This document shows, in pieces, positions 22,082 to 34,099 of a stretch of 64,000 nucleotides of DNA. Every line of letters starts with the position of its first letter. Position 1 is the stretch's first letter. Origin of the DNA: Xiphophorus maculatus (Eukaryota > Chordata > Actinopteri > Cyprinodontiformes > Poeciliidae); assembly GCF_002775205.1 (NCBI RefSeq), contig NC_036450.1, positions 6,446,479-6,510,478 on the forward strand. The letters are read 5' to 3'. Below the pieces are notes generated by a model that saw only the letters and a program-made list of their open reading frames with translations, was not told where the DNA came from and did no database searches. The translations under genes and the position numbers were made by a program.

Positions 22082-25000
22082 CTAGATGGTGCTTTCATCG
22101 CCTCCTTTCTTCCTCTTGCTTCGCGCTCGAAACAGCAGACAGACGCAGATGATGAGGAGGACGATGAAGAGGAAGAGGAGCATTCCCCACGCTCCGACGG
22201 TGAGAGATTTCCTCACCCCGGCGCTTTCCGCAGGCAGCAAATTGCTCAGCACCAGCATGTAGCCCATAGCCCAGCCCACCGACGCGTCGCCTGCCTGCAG
22301 AAAGAATAAACAACCAAACTGACGACTGAGGATCAACGGATGTCAGTTATTCATTTAAAAGTTGTTTTTTTTACCGTGTTCTGAAAGGAAATGCCAGGGA
22401 ACGACGCGTCGTCAAAGCCGTATCCTCTCAGCAGCAGAGCTTTGATGAACACAGAGGAAGCGCAGAAATCCTTCAGACGATCGGGATTTTCTGCCTCCGA
22501 CATCATCTGCAGCTAAACAGAAGTTTAAATATTCAGTTTCAACACTAAATATTTAGCTTAGAAGGAGCTTTAGGCTAAATATAGATGGCTAAGTAAATTC
22601 ATAGTTTGCCAGCAAAATAACTAGCTTCAAATTAAATATTTAGTTTCCTAATTAAATATCTAGATTCACATTAAATATTTGGATCCAAAATAAATATTTA
22701 GTTAAAAGCTAAATATTTAGCCTGCTAATTAAATATGAAGCTTACTAGCTATATATCCAGCTTCAAACTAAATATTTAGTTTACAGCCAAATATCCAGCT
22801 ATAAGCGAAACTTTTAGTTTGATGCCAAATATTTAGCTTGCAAACAAATTTCTTAATTTGTCATCTAAATATTTAGTTTTAAATATTTATAATATTTAAA
22901 AATGTTTATATTTTAAAATATTAAATTTAAATAAGAAAGTTTTTATTGTGTTTTAATTCTCAATAAAACACTAAATTATTTAGTTTTTCAAAAATAAATA
23001 TTTTTTAATTGCCTGATTATTTTCTGAGTGGCAATTACTTGTTAAAAAAAATACTGAATATCAGAAAACAAATATGATTATGAAAAGTTTAAGATTAAAT
23101 AATTTATAGGATTGATTTTGAATTTTTTCTCATCTGAACTCCAACTGTATAAGGCTCCCACAGCGCCCTCTGGTGGCCACATCGTGGAACAACACAGGAA
23201 AGAGGCTTTTGCGTCCAAATAGTTAGTTGGATTAATCTGTGCTATGCAGCGTTTGGTAGTAACTAGTTACTTTTACTTGAGTAACTTTTGGGGAAAAAAA
23301 ATACTTTTAGGAGTATGTTTACTACGTTGTACTTTCTGCTCTTACTTGAGTAAAATTTCTGGATTTTCTCTCCACTGAATGAAAAACAAAAATGTTTTAA
23401 CCAAAAATCCACCATAAACAGACACACACCTGTAGTTTCTGTTAATTATTTTATTGAAAGAAACTGATTTGGAAACATTTTCTTTTGCTTGATTTTGTTC
23501 TATATGAATTATTGTCATTTTCATCTTAAAAACACCAAAATTTCCACTTAACTCTGCATTTTGTCCACCTGATGATGTAATTTTTAAATATTAAATGATT
23601 GATCATTTGATCAGTTAATCAGTACTTGAGTAAAGTTTTTACCAAATACTTTTTTACTCTTATTTGAGTAACTTCTTGGACGGCTACTTTTTACTTTTAC
23701 TTGAGTAAAAACATGCTGAAGTAGTGCTGATCTTACTTGAGAATTTTATTTGGGTGCTCTGCTGACCTCCATGTGATATTAATGTGTTAAATAGTCAGAT
23801 TAAATCGTTTACCTGGCTGTAGTTCATGCTGCACACCGTCTTGGTGGCGTTCTCCAGCTGCAGGGGCGTACTGACCTTGACCCCTGTGACCTTCTGCAGG
23901 GACGAGTGAATGAAGTAAAAAGCAGAAAACGCCTGGTGATGAAAAAAGAAAAAGAGAGAGTTTAGACGTAAAAACTGGTTAAATCAAAGCAACTCTGTGC
24001 GCCTCGGGGCTGAACAGAGTTTTACGGCTGAATTTTCCCTCATCTTGTTTTGACGTGTCCATAATTTATGCGCCTCGGTGCATTTTTAATCTGCAGCTTC
24101 AGGGCTAATGGCATCTTATTCCGCAGAGGGACATGTGCTGCTTAATTTTCCTGCAAGGGACAGCAAGTTTGTAGAGCTTTGCTTGTTGCCTAGCAACCGA
24201 TCTCTAATGAAACACAGTGGATTTAAAGTGGTAGTTACAAAGAAATCAAAGGAAAACACACAAACAAACAAAAGTGATAACAGATCATCTCCAATCAATA
24301 AAATCTATCAGAAATCAGCTGGTTTTGGTTTGATTAGGGTTCAAATCAGTTTCAGAGCCTAAAACTGAATGTTTTCCACACATTGTGGTTTAAACCAGGG
24401 GTGTCCAAAGTGTGGCCCCGGGGACATTTGTAGCCCTTGGGATGATTTTGTGTGGCCCAACAAAACTGATATATTTTTAACCTGAAAATGTTAAATATTC
24501 ACAAAGTTCATTTATTAGCGTTTCTTTTATATTTCATATAAAAATCATGTGACTTTTTTATAGATGGAAAATAATTTCACTTTAAAAAGTTATGTGTAAA
24601 CGTTAAGGAAAATGTCGTACTAGTGTTGGTTTCATCACAATATAGCTTTTAAATTCATTGCCGTGCAGGAAAAGGAGAACAAATTCACAATAATGTTAGT
24701 TTTATGTTTTTGATTGGAGAGAAAAAGCTAATTTTGGCCCCTGAAGACGTTCAGATTGGGGGATTTTGGCCTCTGATGCAAACGTTTGGACACAAAAAGA
24801 CGTTTCTAAGGTATCTGGGAGAAAAACAAACCCAAAGCCTCACAGATCCTCTGATGAACTTCACTGGCTTTTCCACATATTCTCTCTTATTTTTGAGCCA
24901 TTTCCACCTGGAGCGTTTGCTGCTGAAAATCTTAAACTGCCCTCCTGTCACGACTTTAAAACGTGTTTTGAATAGTGGATGTCTACTGGGATCAAGGATG

Positions 25001-28000
25001 TGAAAATCTCAGTGTTCTGAAAGATCAATAAACTTTAAATCCTAATGAATATTTAACACTGGAACTAGAAGACATTTTAAATATTCAAAATAAATAAACA
25101 AAACAACAGAAACAACAAATAAAGCAAATTATAAAATCTTTGTAAAAAAAAAATTTGTCCGTTAAAAAAATTAGACCCAAACACCAGACTGAAGACTTTT
25201 CTCATCCAGTTTTTGGCAAAAAGAGAAAAAAACGATAAATCACATGTGCTTTAATTGATCATGCAATGAATTGATTTATTGCTTATTGTTACAGAACTGG
25301 TCAAGATCATTATTTATTTATTATTACTTTAGGATCATCTGACTGAGTGGGAATAAAATTTTTATGCTCAATTGGTCAGAAAATATTAGCTGATATAAGC
25401 GAAAAGTAGGTTATACATTCAGTTTCAAGCATCCAGCATCCCGATGTGAGTGAAGCATCTGACACAGAAAACATTTCCTTAAACTAAAGGTATAATTTTA
25501 AAACTATTTTTAATTTGTTTTACAAATCTTTACTCCTTCAGCCTTTCTCACCATGAAGTTGCCGGTGACTTTCGGCTGGAAGACTTTATCAAACGAACAC
25601 CGCGAGAAGGGGCAGCCGTCGTAGCGGAAGAGTTCGGACACGTTGTGAAAGCAGTTCTGGTAATGTCCGCTGCCACGTAGCGTCAAGCTCCTCTGAGGGT
25701 TGTAGGTGTCGGGTTTGTACTGCACGGTGCATGGCGAGTCGAAGATATTCTCCATTTTCAGTGTCCTGGTGAAGTTTGCAGGATAGCAGGGATGATTGAC
25801 CTCCGGAGCATAACCCTGAGACTGAAACACACAAACAAGGCGGACATATTGAATTAGAGTCAATAAATTGCAAAAGCTGCTAACTATAACATGTCAAATG
25901 TTGAAATTTCAGACTGAAATGTAAGATTACAAAAGGTGAATATATGAATGACATGAGTGAAAGGTAGATAATGATATTCTGTTGAAGTTCCTCACATCGT
26001 CCAGCAGAGGGTGCTGGAAATATTCATTTTCCAATGGCAAAGAAATATAATTTTTTTAATAATACAGGACATGTATTAAATAATAGAGTTTGTGCCCAAG
26101 TGTGTTTCTGAGTAAATATTTGCTGAATTATATGAAATAAACATAAAAGCAGAGGGAAAAAATCTGCAGCTGACCATTATTTTATTAATTGATTATTCAG
26201 CCCTAATTGTACTTAATTAACATTTTCTGTTTAGGAAAGTATAAGCTTGAAATCTTATTCTAACACAATTGCAAAAAGTTAAAACTGTCACCATTCTTGA
26301 ACTGCAGTCAGGGGCCACACAAATTTATTCGAAGGCCACAAACGGCCCCCGGGCCACATGTTGGACATCCTTCCTTTAAACCACAATATAGAACTAATGA
26401 TTATTGAACCGCAGGGAAACTTTCAGGTTTGTAGACTTTTTGTTTTGTCCCTTCACTGATTGGTCCCAGCGGTGCGACCTCAGATCAGTTTTAGTCAAAC
26501 AATTGAGAAATTTGGACTCACTGAGAGCAGAAACTGCGTCTTACCTTCACGATTTGGGCCAGCAGTTTCTTTAAAAGCTGGTCCTGGCCGTAGCACAGGA
26601 AGCTGTGAGTGTACAGCGAGTAAACATGGCCGTAGAGACGCAGCTCCTTCCTGTTTGCTTCGTCCTCCACCTTCTGCTGAGTAACAAACGTGATCTGCGT
26701 CGACGCGCCGCCGAAGTCCAGCGCTCCCACCGTCGCTCTGCCGGAGCTGAACCAACGTCCCACAAACCCGAACTGCACAACACAACACAACACACACTTA
26801 GATACAAACATTTACCAGGTAAACAAAAACCAAACACAGTTTTAATTCAGGGAAATATGACATTATTTCCTGTTAATAAGGTCTTGTTATGGTATTCAAC
26901 AGCAAAAGTTGATGTTTTTACACTCAATAGGCATGACTGCACTGCAAAAACACAAAATCTTACCAGGTGTTTTTAGTCTAGTTTATTTATAGTGCAAATA
27001 AAACTAACTTAAAAGTAACTTTTCAGAAAGATGTAGGAGCTTGTTTTGAGTCAATGATTCCTTAATATTGATGAAAAAGTTCTAGTTCCACTATTAGATT
27101 ATTTCACTTAAAATATGGGAAAAAATGTTAGTTAAATAATCTGACAGTGTAATTTATAATTTTCCATCAGTATTAAGGGATTATTGACTGAGCAACTATT
27201 TCTTGCTGAAAAGCTACTTGTAATTTACTTTTGTCTTATTTCAAGTGTACTGAGATATTTACACTAGAAACTAAAGACAAAAATACTTGGTAAGATTTTA
27301 TGTTTTTGCAGTGTGGTCTGAGAACAAAGCAATAATTTAGAAATTAAACATCTTATTTATTATTTTAACAAAATAATACATATTTTGAAACAATCCAAAC
27401 AAATAATGTAAAATAACTTCCTGCTCAAATGAAACACAAACAGTTTTCTGGCATTTAGCAAACAGAAATAATTTTAGTGAATTTTACTGACCGAAAACAA
27501 TAAACTTCAAGTTTGATTTAACTTCAGACAATGAGGAACAAATTTTATCTCTCTTTTCATTAGGTGTATGAAAATATCTGGGTTCAAATGTAAATAACAT
27601 TTTCCAAAATTAGGGTTTGAATTTCAAATTGAAATTCAAGCATTTTCAAGGATTTCAAGGCCCCTGAATGAAACCTGGGTTATTTGGTAATGTTTTGTCC
27701 TGTGAGGTGAAAATGCGTCGGCACCTTGATGAAGTTTCCCTGCAGGTAGTTGACGGTGACCCAGCCGTAGGCGCCCTCCTCCCGTCCGCTCAGGATCACC
27801 GCTCCTCTGTAGCTGAAAGGAAACGACTGGATCTCGCTGCCCACTTCGGCCAGAACCTGATCCGACTGCTGTGGACTGGACTTACTGGAGGGAAACACGT
27901 TTTCTCAAAATCAGATTTATTTCCAGAATTTTGATTTTTTTCTCAGAATTGATTTTTCCCAAAAATTGTGACGTTTTTTTCTTTAGAATTTTGACTTTTT

Positions 28001-31000
28001 TAAATAAGATTTTGACGTTTTTCTCATCTTATTTCTCAGAAATCTGATCTTTTGTCCTCATAACTGATTTTATTTCACAAAATTCTGACTTTTTTCTCAG
28101 AATTGATTTTATTTCTCAAAATGTATTTTTCCTCCAGAATTTTAGCTTTTTTTTCTCAGAATTTATTTTTTCCTCCAGAATTTTGACTTTTTTCCTCAAG
28201 ATTCTGACTTTTAATCTTGGAAAGTTAAACTAAGAATAAATCTGGTGAATTCTATGAAAAAAGTCTGAATTGGTGCCTCTAATCTTCTTCTGTTCAGAAC
28301 TGATTTCATTTAATTGATAAATATTATTTTAACATACTATGGTTGTTTCACGTGTCCCTATGGGCCACATTAAACTTTATGGCGGGCCGGATTTGGCCCC
28401 CGGGCCTTGAGTTTGACACATGTGCTGTAAACAAAGCATAAAAGCTCAAAGGTGTAAAGAGCTAAAACACAGTGACTCACTTCAACAGCCTCATGCCGGC
28501 CGTGGCTCCCAGGTACACAGGTGTGTTCGGGTGTTTCTCTTTGGGAATCTCTTCAACGGCCCGGTTCAGACACGCCCGTAAGCTTCGGCCCGCCGCTCCG
28601 ACTTGGCCAGCGTAGCTAGAAATCCCCCCACCTTAGTGAGGGTTGGGCAGAGAATCGTAAAAATCAGCCGATTACGTCACTGTGTTGCATCACTTGCTGT
28701 GTCAGGTTATGTGGCGGCTGTTTTATTATGTCACTGTTAGGATTTGTTTACACCTGTAAGGCTAGAAATGCTGGTTCCCATGACATCTACCTGCACAGGT
28801 AGCCATGTTCAGAGCAAAATAAAGCTAGCAATTATTTAGTAATTGATCATTCTATTAATTATTCTGCTGATTAATCAAAAAATCAGATAAAAATGGGAGA
28901 TTCTGCAAATTTAAGTTTATTTTATATAATATTACAAATACATTAAAACTTCTCTTTTCAGGTAGAAAATAAACATTATGTTACCTAAAACGCTTTATCA
29001 ATTATAAAGGATGGCTAAATAAAAATATGCAAAATGTGGCAAATTTTTAATCTGATTAATCGTCAAAATAATCGACGAATAATCATTTAAATTAGTGGGT
29101 TTTAACATCATGTGAATTTGACAAAATAAATGGGTAATTGGGAAATAAAAGACTAAAAGTATTGACCTCTTGTGATAGTTTGTCTTTTTCCCCCTGTAGC
29201 TTTTCTAAACAGAATCGTCGTGGCAGTTGGACGAGTTTCCCTGTAGGATTAAGTCTGACTGGTATTTGACATGCAAAGCACTGGTTTTACTGGCGCCGCC
29301 GGCGATTCTTACCGTCCACAGAGCATTCGCTGTGCTGGGTGACCACGCCGGTGCCATTTTGTTTATCTGCAGGCCACTTATAGATATACAAAGACGTGTG
29401 GGAAGAACCGGCATCCAGGACAATCCCATACTGCAGAGGAAAAACAGAACAAGGAGGAAGCCATCACTGCCTGTAAACCTCGGTCTCGGTTCGGATGAAG
29501 TGAACTCTGGTGGATATGTGAACCCGGTGCCGCTCCAGCGCAGTGCATTCTGGGTTAATACAACCAAAACAAAAGCGCTAACTAGCGCTAGCAAGAGAAT
29601 TAGCTTGATTTATTTCACAAAATACAAATCCTGCAACCTCTAAAATCTAACACTACTCCATATTTGTTTACGTTTCATGAATGAAGTTCTGCTCCGAGGT
29701 TTTCGTGTCAGTTCCTTTAGCGATTCTTTGTGCAGCGCCCCCACAGGTGGAAAGAGGAACAGCTTCTTTCAGTTTGGATCGTTTGGCTCAGTGCAGTGTG
29801 AAGGTCAGCAGCTGAAAATGTAACAAATGTTGGAGCCCAATAGAGCGGAATATACCGGACTATCAAACTCCACTTCATTTGTCCAGAAAATCCGGTTTGT
29901 TTGAGGAGGTGTGAATGCGTAATCGAATTCTGATGCAAACCAAAAATAAACTCTGGTCCACCTAAAAAACTGAGCTATATAGTTTAGACTAAATCTAAAA
30001 GCATATTTTTAAGTTACCCAGAGAAAAGCAGTACTTAAAAGTTGAAAATTAAAGATTTTCCCAAGATGATTATGGTATTTCTCAGCCTGAAAAACACATT
30101 AATACAAGAAGGTAAGACTTACACAACCCCAATAATCTTCTTTTTCACACTTATTTCCACATGCAGAGTATAAAACACCGGGATATTCATGCACAAATAC
30201 GCACCTGCACATATAAACCTAAAATTAATTCAAGTGTTCTTCCTTCAAATGTTTTCTCATTTCTGTTGTGCAGTGAGCTGTAGCAACCTACTTACTGGAA
30301 ACACAATGAGCTTTCACGCTCCGCTTTGTCCTTTCACTTTATTAGGGGAAAAAATGTGTTTCTCTCCCTGGAAGCTGTAAGAAAATCATTTCTTTGTGTT
30401 TGCGTGTGGCCAGTTAATGAAGCAGCTTTAATAAACCTTAAACAGAAAACCAACGGATATCAGTCTGGTTGCATAATTAAAGTAGAACAATGTGGTAGAA
30501 ACTTGAGCCAAACTGTGAAGAAATCCTGCTCTGAATATCAAAACAACTCTGCAAAACAGTTTCTCAACAAACGTGGAAATATCTCTTGGTAATTTAGTTA
30601 GTTACTCGTCGTCTTGGTTTCACTCGTTATCATTTTTCTCTCTGGTGAAATTCTGATTTTTATCTGCCGTTTAACTGAACCATCTGCTGTTTATCAGTGT
30701 TTTCACAGAAACATGTCAGAACATTTTTATTTCAACAATGCCTGTAGAGTCGGATTATGTTTTACTTGTATTTGACATGCAAAACGCTGGTTTGCATGTC
30801 AATTTGTTTTCTTTAACTGCTGTTCCTGTCCATGTAAAAGCTACCATTAGCCACGAAGCACAGAAAGTTAGCATGATCTTTTTGTCTTTCCTTTGGTTTT
30901 TTATTTTGTTTGTATTTCCTTTTAATTCCTGTAAAGCACTTTGTATTGCCTAGTTGCTGAAAATGTGCTATATGAATAAAATTACCTTTATCACTGAATA

Positions 31001-33549
31001 ACAGCAAGTTACTACTGGAAGTTAGTTTTTACAGCTAGCTGCTACAGTTAAGATTTGAACTGACACAGCTAACAAAAAGTTAACATTAGCACTAAAGAAT
31101 TAGCTTGCTACTTCATGTAGTAGCTAGATCCTACATGACGTAGCTAGCTTCTTATTACTACAAGAAGCTAGCAGTAGCATTAACGCATTGTAAACTACTT
31201 CTGAAAACTAGCTTTAACACCAAGGCAACAAAAGCTACTATTGGAAACTAGCATTAGCATTAAAAGCAATAGTTTTTACAGGAAGTTAGCATTACCACTA
31301 ATAATGCTAGCAGAAAGTTTGTGTTAGCACTGCAGTAATAAAGAGTAATACTCACTTCTTACAGGAAGTGAGTATTAGCACTGAAGCTAGGTTAACTACT
31401 ATAAAATTTCAGCATTAGTACTGAAAACACAAATAACTGCTATCAGAAGATAGCATCAGCACCACAGAACCGCTAGTGCTACATAAATGTTTTCTCTTTC
31501 TCAATCTACCTCTTTTTAAAAAAAAAATTTGTGATCATTGTTGTAGCTTGTGCTTCGTTTTTTTCTACAACACACTTTTTCCATCCACTAAACTTTCCAT
31601 TAATTTGCTTAGATGCAATGCTATTAAGCAATTAACTTGAGTACAGTGTCAGTGCTGGACGACTGTCAGGTCAGCAGTCTTCCCTGTGACTCTGTTGGCC
31701 AGAATCAGACATTTCTGCATTGAAAATCCTCTTTATTTTGGTTTTTATTTCACTCTGACGTGAAGTTTCATTAGCTGTAAGCCATAATTATGTAAACTGA
31801 ACGTTTGAAATGTTAATATTTTCTCTTTTTCAATTGAATCTGAGATGAAAGTCCTAATCAGAGGTGATAGAAGTATTTCAACATATTTTTACTCAAGTAA
31901 AAGTAAAAAGTGCAGCGTAGTAAAAAAGTATTTATTTCCAAAATGTAACTGAGTAAATGTAAGTAGTTTCTACTCGGTTCTGATTCTATTTCAGGAGGTT
32001 TAGAAGAAACTCGACTGCAGGATTTATCGTTTCTAACAAGTCGTTTCTTGTCTCTGTGATGTAAACACGCCTGCAGGTAAAACGGTTCCTGACACGGGAA
32101 TCAAACTCCGTTTCTAAAGAATATAAACATGACTAATTTACCGAGTATCAACCCTGATCCGTTTACTCAGCGCTTCATTTCCTCATATTTACATCACACA
32201 CACACTTTTCCCATCCGCTGGTTGGTTTCACAGTCACTGTAAAACCAAATTTTGTTGCTTCAAAATTTTAGTTTTCAATACATTAATTGATAAAGTAATA
32301 TTAAGTTAGTTTAATAAATATGAGCTTAATTTTTTAGTATAAATGCCAAAGTTTTCTGAAACTACTTGCATAGAAAGTTGAACTGGTTCACCGTATAATA
32401 GGGCAATTTGACATCTTGAAAATAAATTTGCTTAATGGAAACAAAACAATTTAAAATGTTTTGCCACTATGACGAGGTTTATTTTTTGTGGCCGTATTGA
32501 AACTGGTTAATTTTACAAAACTGCAATGGAAAAAAAAAAGTTTTCACATCATGAGTCACATCAACAACCTGTTACTACTGGAGGAAACTACGAAGATGAT
32601 GATAACAGGAAGTAGCTGGAGGATGATGGTTTTAATTAATAAACTTATTTATATGTGATTTTAATTGATTTTTTTTTATTTAATGGAAGCAACACAATTG
32701 TGAAATTGTGGTTTTTCGACATTAGCGCAGATTTGTAATGGAAAAGCAGCTAATGAAGCTTTGGAGTTTAGCTTCTCGACTTAAAGCTGCATATGAAACT
32801 TTTATTTTAAAAAATTCTCTTACATATTTGTTGAAACTGTTACTATGTTGTGACAGTATGTTATGAAACAAATAATATGTTACAAAACTGAGTTCTTCTG
32901 ACTTCTCCTAGTGCTAATTGCAGCTAGTATAGCATATTGTGAATGCTAAGGCTAGTTAGCACAGCCACTGAAGATAGCTTATAAATGATTTTCCTGTAAT
33001 GGTAAGTTGTTTCTCTGCCATCAGCAGGTTTAGCAAGGAGTACATGAGTTTGATTGGCAGCGCTAAGCCCCGCCCCCTGGCTCTGATTGGTTGGTTTTGG
33101 TCTGGTTCATTTCTTCAGATGGCAACAGTAGCTCAGGCACAAAGTAGAGGAAATCAGCGTTTTCACAGATTATCTGTCTCAAAACAAATTTAAAAAAGAA
33201 AAAGAAAAAATTATTTTATAAAAGTTATAAACAACTGTTTATGACAAATAAAAAAGTGTTTTAATTAGTTAAATTGACTTAATTTATTTGATTAAAGTCA
33301 ACTTTGTAATTCACCATAAACACCCAAAAATCCTCTGGATTTAATTCAGCAAAACCTCAGTCAGAGTTAAGTTAAATTCACTCAAGTTTTTCAATTAAAA
33401 ACAACGTGCCGGTTTTACAGTGCGACCCTTACCAAGAACCCCGGCGCGTCCTGGACGTCCTGGGAGGGAATGGTGAGCAGCAGGATGCCGACCAGTCCGA
33501 ACAGCAGCAGCGCGATGGGAGCGATGGGAAGGGAGGAAAACTGAGCCAT
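22082..33549 (-). CDS. entpd2: Ecto-nucleoside triphosphate diphosphohydrolase 2 (ecto-ATPase)
   Basis: Nine GT-AG exons: 33433-33549, 29313-29430, 28481-28631, 27725-27884, 26545-26772, 25552-25821, 23813-23932, 22375-22506 and 22082-22294 (TAG stop); 502 aa. It is a cell-surface enzyme with two membrane anchors, N-terminal at about residues 10-30 ([14 protein letters not shown]) and C-terminal at about 465-487, and an extracellular catalytic domain that hydrolyses ATP. Apyrase-conserved regions are intact: ACR1 DAGSSHTS (45-52), ACR2 GATAGMRLL (120-128), ACR3 [10 protein letters not shown] (161-170) with catalytic-base E165, ACR4 [12 protein letters not shown] (198-209) with D201, and a late [13 protein letters not shown] (434-446). 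The E165 and D201 numbering equals that of mammalian NTPDase2. The tail ending STI and the start [12 protein letters not shown] also favour ENTPD2 over ENTPD8, which is the main alternative. Confidence 0.9.
22525..22900. repeat. Degenerate 'AAATATTTAG' tandem array in entpd2 intron 7
   Basis: About 15 diverged units of 'ctaaatatttagttt' with a period near 25 bp; no coding signal. Confidence 0.6.
23245..23745. repeat. Interspersed repeat with TTTTACTTGAGTAA ends
   Basis: 'tagttacttttacttgagta' near 23,264 and repeated 'ttacttgagtaaa' blocks to 23,745 mark a common fish DNA-element family. An inverted fragment ('actcaagtaaaagtaaaaag') lies at 31,890-31,990. Confidence 0.55.
24396..26373. mobile_element. 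Pair of hAT-like terminal inverted repeats bracketing entpd2 exon 6
   Basis: The left end CAGGGGTGTCCAAAGTGTGG and the right end (reverse complement GGATGTCCAACATGTGGCCC) are related inverted repeats. Flanks are GTTTAAAC (24388-24395) and CTTTAAAC (26374-26381), a 7/8 match of the 8-bp target duplication expected for hAT. Coding exon 25552-25821 lies in between, so this is either a composite arrangement or two separate solo ends. Confidence 0.45.
26940..27313. mobile_element. MITE with CACTGCAAAAAC terminal inverted repeats (complete copy)
   Basis: Starts CACTGCAAAAACACAAAATC and ends GATTTTATGTTTTTGCAGTG, an inverted pair. The interior 'ttgtcttatttcaagtgtac' is shared with 41,202-41,519, 41,670-41,816 and 63,120-63,341. 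Confidence 0.75.
27898..28425. mobile_element. hAT-like MITE with 'TTCTCAGAATTTTGAC' interior (copy 1)
   Basis: The interior repeats 'ctcagaattttgactttttt' and ends with 'gggccggatttggcccccgg' then 'gccttgagtttgacac', a common fish hAT end. Copies lie at 57,480-58,285 and 62,550-63,115, with an inverted interior-only piece at 59,215-59,600. Confidence 0.65.
28632..29312. other. entpd2 intron 2
   Basis: AT-rich, with 'ttaatcgtcaaaataatcga'-like inverted segments between 28,830 and 29,090. No exon seen. Confidence 0.6.
29431..33432. other. entpd2 intron 1 (4 kb)
   Basis: Holds a repeat at 29,660-29,960 shared with 55,920-56,140 ('gtgcagcgcccccacaggng' core), TAGC-rich sequence at 31,010-31,480 and ACTCAAGTAAAAG repeat pieces at 31,890-31,990. 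No further coding exon was found. Confidence 0.6.
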
Positions 33550-33900
33550 GAAGCGAAAGTGAGACTTTCTGCTTCTGGAAATACGAGGCTTCACTCAGCA
33601 ACAAGTGGAAGAAGAAGAAGAGGAGGAGGAGGAACTGTTGCTCCTCTTCACCTGCTGGCTTCCTGCCCAGCAGCTGACATTTTAAAGTCTGACTCAGATG
33701 AACGTTCAAAGTCCGGAGCGGCTTCACACCAGCAGGAAGCAGAACCACGGATACCGGAGCCAGTCGTTCAGCAATGCCTTTATCCTGCCGGAGCTGCTTT
33801 ACATTCAGCGGCTGCAGCGGGGAGGAGCCTCGGTGCGGCTCCGAGCTGCAGCCTGCAGAGGAGCTAATTCAACTTTATAACATAATAAACTCACAACTGG
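33550..33900 (-). promoter_or_regulatory. Presumed entpd2 5' UTR and promoter region
   Basis: GC-richer sequence directly upstream of the start codon with a purine-rich GAAGAAGAAG/GAGGAGG tract (33,610-33,640) and a run of GCAGC motifs. No TATA box is obvious. Assigned by position only. Confidence 0.3.
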
Positions 33901-33977
33901 TTGGTTTGATGTATTACTGAGGATTAGAGCAACTATGGAAAAAAGACGAGGAGAAAATTTCTGTCACAAGATCTGAC

Positions 33978-33979
<2 letters not shown>

Positions 33980-34070
<91 letters not shown>
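33980..34070. repeat. (TA)n microsatellite
   Basis: About 45 uninterrupted TA units. Confidence 0.97.
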
Positions 34071-34072
<2 letters not shown>

Positions 34073-34099
34073 TTGAAAACTTTAGACTTTTAATAATTT

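Noticed and set aside
22070..22309. Acidic plus-strand ORF ([11 protein letters not shown])
   Set aside because: Complement of the hydrophobic C-terminal transmembrane codons of entpd2 exon 9.
29227..29643. 138-codon plus-strand ORF
   Set aside because: Shadow of entpd2 exon 2, which has the conserved ACR1 motif on the minus strand.
33406..33867. 153-codon plus-strand ORF
   Set aside because: Antisense of entpd2 exon 1 and its GC-rich promoter region.
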